Below are positions 9,022 through 18,400 of a stretch of 64,000 nucleotides of DNA, one piece after another. Under the pieces are notes generated by a model. That model was not told the DNA's origin. It saw only the letters and a list, made by a program, of their open reading frames with translations, and ran no database searches. Source of the stretch: Prevotella sp. (lineage in GTDB: Bacteria; Bacteroidota; Bacteroidia; Bacteroidales; Bacteroidaceae). The position numbers were made by a program, and so were the translations under genes. Numbering within the stretch: position 1 is the first letter of the stretch; every line of letters begins with the position of its first letter. The stretch covers positions 1-64,000 of the forward strand of contig JAFQQY010000037.1 in the NCBI GenBank assembly GCA_017410365.1, given 5' to 3'.

Positions 9022-9477
9022 ATGACAAAAGAAGAACGCATCAAAAAAGCCGAAGACTTATTCATGCAGGGCTATAATTGCGCCCAATCTGTAACAGCTG
9101 CTTTCGCTGACATCTACGGATATACTGAAGAACAGGCACTGAAACTAAGTGCTAGCTTTGGGGGTGGCATTGGACGTATGCGTCTTACATGTGGCGCTGC
9201 TTGCGGCATGTTTATATTGGCAGGAATGGACTGCGGCTCATCTGACATCAACGACCGTGAAGGCAAATCAGCAAACTATAAGGTTGTTCAGGATTTGGCA
9301 GATGCCTTTAAGAAAGAATTTGGAACATTGGAATGTGCAGAGTTGTTGAAACTCAAGAAAGATGCGCCATTAAGCCATGAGGCTTCAGAGCGCACTGCCG
9401 AATATTATGCCAAACGCCCCTGTGTAAATCAGGTAGTGGCAGCAGCAAAGATTTTTGCAGACTATTTAGGCCTATAG
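9022..9477 (+). CDS. C-GCAxxG-C-C family protein
   Basis: A 151-residue member of a redox-associated family named for its cysteine pattern. C20 (QGYNCAQSV), C57 and C61 (TCGAACGMF) and C71 are present, with the glycine-rich SFGGGIGRM before them. Family members are thought to bind metal or a redox cofactor; no reaction is firmly assigned. The stop codon TAG lies inside GGCCTATAGGCC, the first unit of the repeat that fills the gap to the next gene. Confidence 0.9.
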   Translation: MTKEERIKKAEDLFMQGYNCAQSVTAAFADIYGYTEEQALKLSASFGGGIGRMRLTCGAACGMFILAGMDCGSSDINDREGKSANYKVVQDLADAFKKEFGTLECAELLKLKKDAPLSHEASERTAEYYAKRPCVNQVVAAAKIFADYLGL

Positions 9478-9584
9478 GCCGACCCATAGGTCCCATTAGC
9501 CTCATGAGACCCATGAGCCCCATAAGACCAATAAGGCCCATGAGCCCTAGGAGCCCCATAAGGCTCATAAGCCCAATCAGCCAA
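9468..9584. repeat. gap-filling tandem words of the GGCCCATGA/GCCCCATAA type
   Basis: About twelve imperfect copies of a 9-10 nt word (GGCCCATGA, GCCCCATAA, GACCAATAA and variants) fill the whole gap between the C-GCAxxG-C-C gene and the OPT gene. The first unit contains the upstream stop codon. The same word family occurs at 32880-32940 and 45990-46047. Confidence 0.85.
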
Positions 9585-9604
9585 ATAAAAAAACTAACAA
9601 CAAT

Positions 9605-11590
9605 ATGAAAGAAAAAGAAATCATGGAACAACTTCCGGAAAATGCATTCCGCGAGTTAAAAGACGGTGAAAACTATGAACCGATGATGAGCCCAGAAGGG
9701 CGCTATCCCGAAGTAAACGCTTGGTCGGTAACATGGGGCGTGCTTATGGCAATGCTCTTCTCTGCTGCCGCAGCCTACTTAGGTCTGAAGGTTGGTCAGG
9801 TGTTTGAAGCTGCCATACCTATTGCAATCATTGCCGTGGGCGTTTCAACAGCGGCCAAGCGAAGCAAGGCTTTAGGCGAAAACGTCATCATACAGTCTAT
9901 CGGTGCTTGCTCTGGTGCAGTTGTAGCTGGTGCCATCTTCACCCTACCTGCCATCTATATTCTTCAGGCTAAATATCCTGAAATGAGCGCTTCGTTCATC
10001 AAGATATTCATCGCTTCATTGCTTGGCGGTATTCTTGGCATTTTGTTCCTTATTCCTTTCCGTAAGTATTTTGTTAAAGACATGCACGGAAAATATCCAT
10101 TCCCAGAGGCTACTGCGACAACACAGGTTCTCGTTAGTGGCGCAAAAGGCGGAAGTCAGGCTAAGCCTTTGCTTATTGCAGGACTGGTGGGCGGTCTTTA
10201 CGACTTCATTGTGGCTACATTCGGCCTTTGGAATGAAAACTTTACCACACGCGTGGTTGGCTTTGGCGAGATGCTTGCCGACAAGGCTAAGCTCGTGTTC
10301 AAGGTTAACACAGGTGCCGCCGTGCTTGGTTTGGGATATATTGTAGGTTTGAAGTACGCACTTATTATATGTCTCGGTTCACTGGCTGTTTGGTGGCTTG
10401 TTGTTCCCGGCATGGCATTGCTGTTTGGCGACAGTGTACTAAACGAGTGGAATCCTGCTATAACAACAGCTGTCGGAGACATGTCGCCAGAGCAGATATT
10501 CAAGGAATATGGCAAGTCAATAGGTATTGGTGCCATTGCCATGGCTGGTATCATTGGCATCATCAAGTCATGGGGCATCATCAAGGGTGCCATTTCTCTT
10601 GCTTCTAAAGAGATGAAGGGTGGCAATAATGACACTGGCAAACAGATACGCACCGACCGTGACCTCTCTTTCAAGTTCATTGCCATAGCTTCTATAGTAA
10701 CAATACTGCTTATCTTCCTTTTCTTCTGGTTTGGAGTAATGGACGGCAATCTGCTCTTTGCACTTGTAGCTATCGTATTGGTTAGCGTAATTGCATTCTT
10801 GTTTACAACCGTGGCTGCCAATGCTATTGCCATTGTAGGTTCTAACCCTGTATCTGGAATGACACTCATGACACTCATCCTCGCATCTGTAGTGATGGTG
10901 GCTGTTGGTTTGAAAGGCACCAGCGGCATGGTGGCAGCTTTGGTTATGGGTGGTGTCGTATGTACTGCATTATCAATGGCGGGTGCTTTCATCACCGACC
11001 TTAAGATTGGCTACTGGCTTGGAACAACCCCTAAGAAACAAGAGACATGGAAATTCCTGGGAACATTGGTTTCTGCTGCTACTGTGGGCGGTGTGATGAT
11101 GCTGCTGAACGAAACATACGGATTTGCCAGTGGCCAGTTGGCTGCTCCTCAGGCAAATGCCATGGCTGCTGTTATCGACCCACTGATGAATGGTGTAGGT
11201 GCTCCATGGATTCTGTATGGCATCGGTGCAGTTCTGGCTATCATACTGACATGGTGTAAAATTCCAGCATTGGCTTTCGCACTGGGTATGTTCATTCCTA
11301 TGGAGCTCAACATCCCTCTGCTTGTGGGCGGTGCCATCAACTGGTTTGTAACTACACGTTCTAAGGACGAGGCTGTCAACAAGGAGCGTGGCGAGAAGGG
11401 TAACCTCATCGCATCTGGTTTCATTGCCGGTGGTGCTCTGATGGGTGTTCTCAGTGCTCTGCTCAGATTCAGTGGTGTAGTGTTTGACTTTGAGGCATGG
11501 TGGGGCAATCCTCTTTCTGAGTTGTGCTCATTTGCTGCCTATATGCTGCTCATTGTGTACTTTATACGTGCGACAAGGGTTAGGAGTTAA
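9605..11590 (+). CDS. OPT family oligopeptide transporter
   Basis: A 661-residue polytopic inner-membrane protein with about 14-16 hydrophobic segments. PEVNAWSVTWGVLMAMLFSA and GENVIIQSIGA near the N-terminus, and KYPFPEATATTQVL in the first third, are conserved OPT-family sequences. These transporters take up short peptides or metal chelates by proton coupling; the substrate cannot be predicted. Either ATG at 9605 or the one seven codons later could be the start. The C-terminal residues and stop codon are written in the GTTAGGAGTTAAG repeat that follows, so the repeat has eaten into the end of the gene. Confidence 0.93.
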   Translation: MKEKEIMEQLPENAFRELKDGENYEPMMSPEGRYPEVNAWSVTWGVLMAMLFSAAAAYLGLKVGQVFEAAIPIAIIAVGVSTAAKRSKALGENVIIQSIGACSGAVVAGAIFTLPAIYILQAKYPEMSASFIKIFIASLLGGILGILFLIPFRKYFVKDMHGKYPFPEATATTQVLVSGAKGGSQAKPLLIAGLVGGLYDFIVATFGLWNENFTTRVVGFGEMLADKAKLVFKVNTGAAVLGLGYIVGLKYALIICLGSLAVWWLVVPGMALLFGDSVLNEWNPAITTAVGDMSPEQIFKEYGKSIGIGAIAMAGIIGIIKSWGIIKGAISLASKEMKGGNNDTGKQIRTDRDLSFKFIAIASIVTILLIFLFFWFGVMDGNLLFALVAIVLVSVIAFLFTTVAANAIAIVGSNPVSGMTLMTLILASVVMVAVGLKGTSGMVAALVMGGVVCTALSMAGAFITDLKIGYWLGTTPKKQETWKFLGTLVSAATVGGVMMLLNETYGFASGQLAAPQANAMAAVIDPLMNGVGAPWILYGIGAVLAIILTWCKIPALAFALGMFIPMELNIPLLVGGAINWFVTTRSKDEAVNKERGEKGNLIASGFIAGGALMGVLSALLRFSGVVFDFEAWWGNPLSELCSFAAYMLLIVYFIRATRVRS

Positions 11591-11635
11591 GAGTTAGGAA
11601 TTACGAATTAGGAATTAGGAGTTAGGATTGCGAAT
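11579..11635. repeat. gap-filling GTTAGGA/ATTAGGA heptad repeat
   Basis: About seven copies of a 7-nt word (GTTAGGA, ATTAGGA, ATTACGA) run from the last codons of the OPT gene, whose TAA stop is part of the repeat, toward the next gene. The same family occurs at 18474-18552. Confidence 0.85.
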
Positions 11636-11681
11636 TGACCAAATAATTCTTATCAAATAGAAAAACGATAAAAGAATAATT

Positions 11682-13841
11682 ATGAAGAAGATTATATTAA
11701 CAAGTCTTACGCTGATATTTGCAGGTGCATTGAGCATGAATGCCCAAAACATCTCAAATAAGGGCAGCGAACCGAAAGAAAAGGACGTTAGCGAAATATC
11801 ATTCCGCAACGTAGCCCGCAACATGAACAGCGAATGGTATAAGACAGCCGAGGCTGCACGAGTGGCTGACAGCGTGCTGGCATATCAGTTCCCAAACGGC
11901 GGTTGGGCGAAGAACCAGAACTGGCACTGGACTCCCGATGCCAAGAAGGCAAAGGAGCGTGCTGATATAAAGAAACTGATGAAGTCGAAAGAAGGCATCG
12001 GCGCAACTATCGACAACATGTCAACTACTATCGAGATATTGTATCTAACCAAGATGTACGGTGCTACAGGTAAGGCAAAGTATCGCAAGGCAGTTATGAA
12101 AGCCATCAACTACCTGCAAAATGCACAGTATGCCAACGGCGGTTGGCCTCAGTATTATCCGCTAAAGAAGGCTAAGAAAGACGGAACGTCCGACTACTCT
12201 GCGCATATCACCTATAACGATGATGCAATGATAAACGTGATGAAGCTGATGCGCGATCTGGCAAAGGGCACAAAGGCTCCATACGACGTACTGAAGCTCA
12301 ACAAGAAAGAATTGGCTATGGTTCAGCAGACATTCGACAAGGGCTTGCAGTGCATTCTGAACACCCAGATACGTAAAAACGGCAAACTGACAGTATGGTG
12401 CCAGCAGCATCATTTTGAGACTTTGGAACCTGTCGGTGCACGCAAATATGAACGCCCGTCGTTTTCTGGCAGTCATGAGACAGCCGATATCGTAGAAATG
12501 CTAATGAGTATAAGCAATCCAAGCAAGGAAGTGATAGCATCTGTAGAGGCTGCAGTAGACTGGCTGCGCAAACACAGGATAGAAGACATGAGGCTGAAGC
12601 AATTCAAGAATGCCAAAGGTGAGTTCGACCGCCAGCTGGTGGCAGAGAAGGGTGCACCACACCTCTGGGCACGCTACTATGACTTAGAGACGGAGAAACC
12701 TTTCTATATGGATCGCCGTGGCATCAAGCTGGATAATTATAACGATCTGGAGCATGAACGCCGCATTGGCTACAGCTATATAGATAGTGATGTGCAGGAT
12801 GTGCTCGATAAGTATCCTCTGTGGATTACAAAGGTGCGTCCAGGCAACTATCAGGAAGGCGACCATTGGCTATACTGCCACATGAGCGACCGTGGCGAGT
12901 TTACAGCCTATGCAATCAGTAAGGATGGTATCAACTATCACGACCTGCTCGACGGCGACCCTGCCATCGACCCTGCAAAGCATGCACGTATAGAGAAGGG
13001 ACAGCGCGATGCCTTTATCTGCCGCAAGGGCGACGGCAAGGGCTATGTGATGGTTACTACGGACATGAAGGTGGCTGTTTCAAAGGTATGGGACAACTAC
13101 GGCATGGATCTCATGCATAGCGACGACCTTATCAACTGGGAATCGGTAACATTCGATTTCCGTAAAGGTCCGTCAATATTCTGCGACCCTGAGTCTCCAG
13201 ATGTTTATAAGAACTGGACAACCATCAACCGTGTGTGGGCACCACAGATTTTCTGGGACGCTTCATACAAGTGGCCTGACGGCAAGAAGGGCGGTTACAT
13301 GATTTACTACTCTATGCTCAATCGTGCCGAAGAGAAATACGACCGCATGTATTATTCTTACGCCGACCACTCTTTCACCAAGATGACCAAACCGCAGCCT
13401 TTGTTCGATTGGGGCTATGCCACAATTGACGCTGACATTAATTATGTGCCTGCCGACGGTCTATATCACATGATGATTAAGAAAGAGGGTGGCAAGACAG
13501 GTTTGTTCACCGCTACCAGCAAGAAACTCACAGGCCCATGGGGAGAACCAGTGGAGGACGACTACGTTAGTTTCGAGGGCAAGAAGAAGTGCGAGGGTGT
13601 TTCAGCTTTCCAACTCGTTGGGGACAGTACATGGCGCATCGGTTACATTGAGTATTCTTCTAAGCCAAAGAACTACCGCATCTGCGAGGCTGACCAGTAT
13701 ATGCGCAACTTCAAGAACCCACAGAACATACGTGGCGTGAAACATCCGCAGCATGGTTCGTTCATGCGCATCACCAAGGAGGAGTATGACATGCTCCAGA
13801 ACTGGTCAGATATAAAAATGAAAAACAGAAAAGCAAAATAA
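11682..13841 (+). CDS. secreted PL10 pectate lyase fused to a GH43-like domain
   Basis: A 719-residue exported protein. Residues 1-21 are a signal peptide. Residues ~45-370 are a PL10 polygalacturonate lyase (QFPNGGWAKNQNWHW near the start, NGGWPQYYP, and LWARYYDLETEKPFYMDRRG near the end). Residues ~385-719 form a beta-propeller-like domain resembling GH43-type or related glycosidases (YAISKDGINYHDLLDG, RVWAPQIFWD, DGLYHMMIKKEGGKTGLF). The lyase half cleaves de-esterified homogalacturonan by beta-elimination; the second half may remove side groups or only bind. It is convergent with the sigma operon of the pectin locus and ends at its own terminator. Confidence 0.88.
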   Translation: MKKIILTSLTLIFAGALSMNAQNISNKGSEPKEKDVSEISFRNVARNMNSEWYKTAEAARVADSVLAYQFPNGGWAKNQNWHWTPDAKKAKERADIKKLMKSKEGIGATIDNMSTTIEILYLTKMYGATGKAKYRKAVMKAINYLQNAQYANGGWPQYYPLKKAKKDGTSDYSAHITYNDDAMINVMKLMRDLAKGTKAPYDVLKLNKKELAMVQQTFDKGLQCILNTQIRKNGKLTVWCQQHHFETLEPVGARKYERPSFSGSHETADIVEMLMSISNPSKEVIASVEAAVDWLRKHRIEDMRLKQFKNAKGEFDRQLVAEKGAPHLWARYYDLETEKPFYMDRRGIKLDNYNDLEHERRIGYSYIDSDVQDVLDKYPLWITKVRPGNYQEGDHWLYCHMSDRGEFTAYAISKDGINYHDLLDGDPAIDPAKHARIEKGQRDAFICRKGDGKGYVMVTTDMKVAVSKVWDNYGMDLMHSDDLINWESVTFDFRKGPSIFCDPESPDVYKNWTTINRVWAPQIFWDASYKWPDGKKGGYMIYYSMLNRAEEKYDRMYYSYADHSFTKMTKPQPLFDWGYATIDADINYVPADGLYHMMIKKEGGKTGLFTATSKKLTGPWGEPVEDDYVSFEGKKKCEGVSAFQLVGDSTWRIGYIEYSSKPKNYRICEADQYMRNFKNPQNIRGVKHPQHGSFMRITKEEYDMLQNWSDIKMKNRKAK

Positions 13842-13878
13842 TAGAGTAAGGTTTAGCACTTCAAGATATTGCTTTAAT

Positions 13879-13918
13879 TTACGGTCGGATTCCATGCAAG
13901 AGTCCGACCGTAATTTTA
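13879..13918 (+). terminator. terminator of the PL10 gene
   Basis: TTACGGTCGGA (13879-13889) pairs perfectly with TCCGACCGTAA (13903-13913) around a 13-nt loop, followed by TTTTATT. Confidence 0.85.
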
Positions 13919-13956
13919 TTACTTTCAAACAATCTGAAAAGAAATCAGCGTCTTCT

Positions 13957-14395
13957 CATACATCCTACATTTTTGCCTCTAACACACAGATGCACAGAAA
14001 GTTAAATACAGTGTATGAGGTTTTTTATCCTACATTTTTTGCCCCTTTTTCGCCCTTTTTATGGAATTTTTTGTTTAGAATCATCAGTTAACCATTATAA
14101 ATTATGCATTCTAAAACGCCCAATTAGAGTTCTAAAACGCCCGATTAGACTATCTAAACGGCCCAGTTACGAGTAAGAAATGCACCGCTTACGAGTATGA
14201 AATGATGCATTTGTAACTCAAAAATTACACAGCATTTTTGCATTATTTGCACTCGATTTTAAACGTAACAATCACATTAACAGCAGATTACAACGCATTT
14301 TACACAAATGTAGGCAGTGTAGGTTTGAATTTCTCATACACAGCATCTAACCAACTGCTAATCAATAGTTTAGAAGCAAAAATGTAGGATGTATG
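13957..14395. mobile_element. 439-bp non-coding element with 26-nt inverted ends (MITE-like)
   Basis: Bases 13957-13982 and 14370-14395 are inverted copies with one mismatch in 26 positions. A second copy of the inner motif (ATCCTACATTTTTTGCC) lies at 14027-14043, and GTGTATGAG (14011-14019) faces CTCATACAC (14333-14341), so the ends are nested inverted repeats. The inside is AT-rich and carries a degenerate ~22-nt tandem array. I see no transposase, no convincing gene and no target-site duplication. It lies between convergent genes, 35 bp from the truncated anti-sigma gene. It could be a non-autonomous element or a large structured intergenic repeat. Confidence 0.5.
14109..14219. repeat. degenerate ~22-nt tandem repeat inside the 439-bp element
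   Basis: Five units of 21, 21, 23, 22 and 24 nt. The first two are almost identical (TTCTAAAACGCCC followed by A/G-ATTAGA), the third keeps CTAAACGGCCCAGTTA, and the last two drift into GAAATGCACCGCTTACGAG-like forms. The order from sharp to blurred suggests an old array decaying from one end. Confidence 0.7.
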
Positions 14396-14429
14396 TAAAA
14401 TGATGTTTTCTTGTGGAAGAACAATCTTA

Positions 14430-14690
14430 TTAGTTGTAATTATATTTCAATGTCTTGAATATACGTACCTTCAGAGCCTTGACCTCTTCATCACTAAGCA
14501 AACTACAATCATCAAGGTTCTGAAGTATATGAACTGCCTTTTGAAAAGCACAACGAACAGTATTGCAAGGATTATTTGCATAACTATCCCATAGGCCAAT
14601 ACTATCTGTATTGCCTTCTAAGGCATAGCGAATGAATTCATCATCACGCAAAAAATCCTCAACCTTATTATAATGGTTCCTTTTCGTCAT
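14430..14690 (-). CDS. truncated FecR-like anti-sigma protein (cytoplasmic domain only)
   Basis: An 86-residue protein directly downstream (56 nt) of an ECF sigma gene. DDEFIRYALEGNTDS, the W-x-xY segment, the NP motif and the final EEVKALKVRIF resemble the cytoplasmic N-terminal domain of Bacteroidota FecR anti-sigma factors, where a membrane segment and a periplasmic sensor normally follow. Here the frame stops before any membrane segment. It could be a soluble anti-sigma factor, or a gene that has lost its 3' part next to the 439-bp element. The family match is by eye and moderate; sequence drift could mislead. Confidence 0.55.
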   Translation of the reverse strand: MTKRNHYNKVEDFLRDDEFIRYALEGNTDSIGLWDSYANNPCNTVRCAFQKAVHILQNLDDCSLLSDEEVKALKVRIFKTLKYNYN

Positions 14691-14746
14691 TAAGTCAGTT
14701 TATTAAGAGACGAAAAGAAATACTTGTTGTAATCAGTCAAATACTA

Positions 14747-15304
14747 TTATTTTGCTGCCTCACGCAATTTTATCATTCCTCGGTGCATCAAATTCCTTAC
14801 TGAATGATAATTCATGTTCAATATCTGGCAGATTTCCTCATATTTCCTTTCTTCCAGATAATAAAGCGTTATAGCCTGTCTCTGGCGAGTTGTAAGATTA
14901 TCCATGAGGCTCATTACTTTCTGATGTTTCATGGATTCTATTTCAGAAAGGATGTATTCATCTTCAATATCGTCAGAGCAACGTTGCATGTGACATTCGT
15001 CCATCTCTGCCTCTGAACTGAACGAAGCACGACGGAACTCATCGTACAAACGATTTTTAAGGGAAATAAGAAGATATGATGAAAGATTGTTTATCGGCGA
15101 GTTTTCACTACGCTTGGCATATACCTTAATAAACACATCATGTATGCAATCTTTCAGAAGTTCTTGATCTGAGGTTAGACGTATACCATAATTAAACAGC
15201 ACCTGAACATACATATCATATAGTTCAGAGAATGCCGTATCGTCGCCTTTATAGAATTTAGAAAGCAGAATCTCGGCTTTAGTTTTTAGTTCCGAAAGTG
15301 ACAT
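14747..15304 (-). CDS. ECF RNA polymerase sigma-70 factor
   Basis: A 185-residue group 4 sigma factor. Region 2 spans about 20-95 (DTAFSELYDMYVQVLFNYG, LLKDCIHDVFIKVY) and region 4 about 125-182 (LTTRQRQAITLYYLEERKYE, with the MNYHSVRNLMHRGMIKL helix-turn-helix). In Bacteroidota such factors, paired with FecR-like proteins, switch on SusCD loci. Its position next to the pectin genes makes it the likely regulator of them. A CAAATATA (minus-strand TATATTTG) at 15347-15354 is a good -7 element, but the -33 element is weak. Confidence 0.93.
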   Translation of the reverse strand: MSLSELKTKAEILLSKFYKGDDTAFSELYDMYVQVLFNYGIRLTSDQELLKDCIHDVFIKVYAKRSENSPINNLSSYLLISLKNRLYDEFRRASFSSEAEMDECHMQRCSDDIEDEYILSEIESMKHQKVMSLMDNLTTRQRQAITLYYLEERKYEEICQILNMNYHSVRNLMHRGMIKLREAAK

Positions 15305-15389
15305 TATAATTATAGCGTTAGTAAGTCTTGGTAGTCATTACGTTTGCAAATATAATGAAAATCTTTCTCACAGAATAGAAAAAACAGGT

Positions 15390-15431
15390 AAAAAAATGGG
15401 AAAAATCGGTATTTCCCGATTCTTCCCATTT
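15390..15431 (-). terminator. terminator after the 1008-residue protein gene
   Basis: Bases 15395-15409 and 15416-15430 are inverted repeats matching at 14 of 15 positions, with a T-run beyond on the minus strand. It closes the minus-strand pectin operon. Confidence 0.8.
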
Positions 15432-15437
15432 GAAATA

Positions 15438-18400
15438 TTAGTTTTTTCTTAGCCAATATATACCGTTGCCACTCAAACTGCCTCCTGATTTAAGTTTTCC
15501 TGTTTTCTTTGTCTCACCGGTTTTTGCATTCACCTTATATATAACATATGTGCCTTTGCGCTCTGCTGGCATTTGCCAACTGCTGTCATCGGTCTTATAT
15601 ATAAGTATATTGTTTTCATCACTAAGCATATAAGATTTACTTGACACTGTTTTCTGCGGTTTCATCGATGGAATGGCAAGTTTTAAATCATTATTGGCCA
15701 TAGACACACCTGGGCATGAACCGCCAGCCATCAGCACAGCCCATGCGTTTTCCGGATATTTCTGGGCGTAATATACAACAGCCTTGTCTGGATGCTTTGT
15801 TGTATATTCGCTAACGCTCTTATAAACATCCTCAAAGCGTGGCGAACCGTATTTTATCTTGCGCATATACTGGCGTGGCGCCATGTTAACACCACCCTCA
15901 GGAGCATACAGTCCTTTGTTATGGTAGAACCATTGTTCTATGCAGATAATGTCAACCGCCTTACTGCGCACAGGATCGGCAAGTATGGCATCTTGAACAT
16001 CCTTGTTTACCGCCAGCGACACAAACACTTGTCTGCCCTTTTCTTTCTCCCATTCGCTGATGCAGTCGAGCCAAAACTGAACGAAATGCAACGGTCCTGT
16101 GAACTCCTCACCGATAGAATGGATAATATTACCTTCTGTCCACAACTGGTCAAGTGTCATACGGATATATCCACGATGCAATTCCTTTAACCGCTCATTG
16201 CTTATATCATAGAACTGATGAGCAGTAAATATTCTCTTGTCACCGCTGAACGGCACAGGTTCGAGGAACGGTGTATTGTTTATGTTGTTGGCTGTTCGCC
16301 ATGGACAGTCAACCCAGTGTGCACCGGCTTCCAGTATGTTATGTTGGAAATAGTGCTGGTTTATTACCCAGATGCCTTCCGCTTTTCCCTTATCGGCAAA
16401 CTCTTTTATTCTGCCATAGTACCATTTGTTTGGCTTTGTCAGGTCATACTTGCTCAGTCCGTCCCATGCCTTACCCTGTCCGCTGCGTGCGAAAGGCTGC
16501 TCATAGAATGGTGCCCACACGTCACCATCTTTGCGTCGCACGCGCTCATGGTCGTCACGTCGGCGGTCGTACCAGAGTCCATAGTTCTGATTGAAGACTA
16601 TCAAGCCGTTCTTTTTCATGTATGCAATGACAGAATCAATGCGGTCGGTCAAGCCTGTTCCTTCATTATCTGGTACGAAGCGGGTGATTGCCGGTTTTGC
16701 CTTTGCCATTTCCGATGGGCGCAACCTGCCGTTCCACCAAGGTGTGTTTATTCTGCCGCCTACAGCCAAGGCATTTTGGTTTGTAAGTTTACCTTCATTT
16801 ATTCCATAAACAAAACTCCTTGCCTCTTTTTTAAACTTTGAAGCCAAATAACCTTCAAAATCATTAAAGTCTTTTATGTTCTTTGAATCTACTGATTCTA
16901 TGGATGGCGCTGCGTCTATCCACTGTTCTAGCGTCTGACGAGGAGCAAGTGCTTCTTGTGCCATCTGCATAGCCTGTTCTATTGTCGGACTACTTGTTGC
17001 CGCAGTACTGCGCACCATTACGCGGCACTGTTCGTCAACGTTCTTGTCTAATCGCTTTGCCAACTGCTGCTGATACAGGCTCCATGGCTTCACATGCTCG
17101 TTTACCATTGTGTATTCGCTGTCGCCATGGCATTGTGCCCAACAGCCATGAGCAATGTTTTTGCCGTTTTCATCGGGATTAGAACAATATATTCCTGCAG
17201 CAGAACATTGCCACAGCGTACTGTTAGCAGTATTCCATCCTGCTCCCTGACGCTCCAGTCCGAGATTAGTAAACATAATGTCGTGACCGTCGATGTTTAC
17301 GCAATCGAACAACACGCCTGCAGCCCACGAAGACACAGGTCCACTGAAACCAAACGACTCCTTACTGTCGCACTGGACAAAGGCATTTGGACCAGCTGCA
17401 CAGATGCCAACGGCAAAGTCGTGAATGCCGTGCTCTGAATAGCAACGCTGGAACAGAGTCTTCTGACCTAACGTGTAGAATGTGCGGCGGCGCATACCTC
17501 CAATCTCAGATATCGGTTCGTAAGACTTACAGTCCTCTACCGTAACCTGTTCGCTGCTTTCCTTCACAACAACAGCGCTACCTGCAAAGTGGCGGAAGTT
17601 GACCAGGCGTACCCAGCAGTTGCGTGCGTTGGCAATATAGATGCCATCCCAACAGTGGTCTTCATCCATTGGCAAGGAACGGTCGTAGTAAGACTCAACG
17701 GTCAACTGCTCCACACCAGATTCGCACACCCTGCCGTTCCAAGTATATTTCATCATCTTGGCACCGCCCCAACACTTCTCAATGGCTGTGGTCAGCGGAG
17801 CGTCCAGTTCGATGGAATCGGCAGAAATGCTCAATATCTGGCGATTCCAACGTATATCAATCTCTCCCGGATGCCATCCCCAGAAACCCAGTTCCTTGCC
17901 ACCGCCAAACGATTGGCATTTAAGCGACTCTATCCACTCCTTTGTTGACGGGCGAACGATAACTATCTCGTCGCCTTGTTTCAGGTCTTTACCATGCAAA
18001 GGCAGTTTTATACTTCCCGCCTTTATCAGTTCGTCGTTGATGTCTATGGGTTCGCCATACTGTCTGTCATCAACACCCTCGATATAAATGGCAGCTCCTC
18101 TGTCCCAACCCGTCTTGCGGATAATGGTTTCATTACGGTCGGCACCTCTCAGCACCACACCGCTTGCAGATATTCGCAAAGGCCGACTAATCTCATACAA
18201 TCCTTTCGGGAGCAATACCACTCCACGCATTCCTGTCTCTTTATCGGGTGTCAGACTGCTTACATAGTCAATCGCACTCTGAATCAAATAGTAACTGTCG
18301 CCTTTTGTACAAGGCAGTTTGATAACCACCTCGGCATTAGGAATCTGTTTTTCAGAACGATGATAACCACAATAAGAATAATCCATCGGAACGTTCTGTG

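Noticed and set aside
9353..9631. Minus-strand frame encoding GLMGLIGLMGLMG-type repeats
   Set aside because: It is the translation of the gap-filling array plus the antisense of the gene before it, with no initiation signal. The repeat is recorded as a DNA feature.
10198..10995. 265-codon open frame on the minus strand
   Set aside because: It is antisense to the OPT transporter; its composition is that of a shadow frame of alanine/glycine-rich membrane segments.
13921..14091. 65-codon plus-strand frame after the PL10 terminator
   Set aside because: It is a low-complexity frame inside the 439-bp element, and it includes the element's inverted end.
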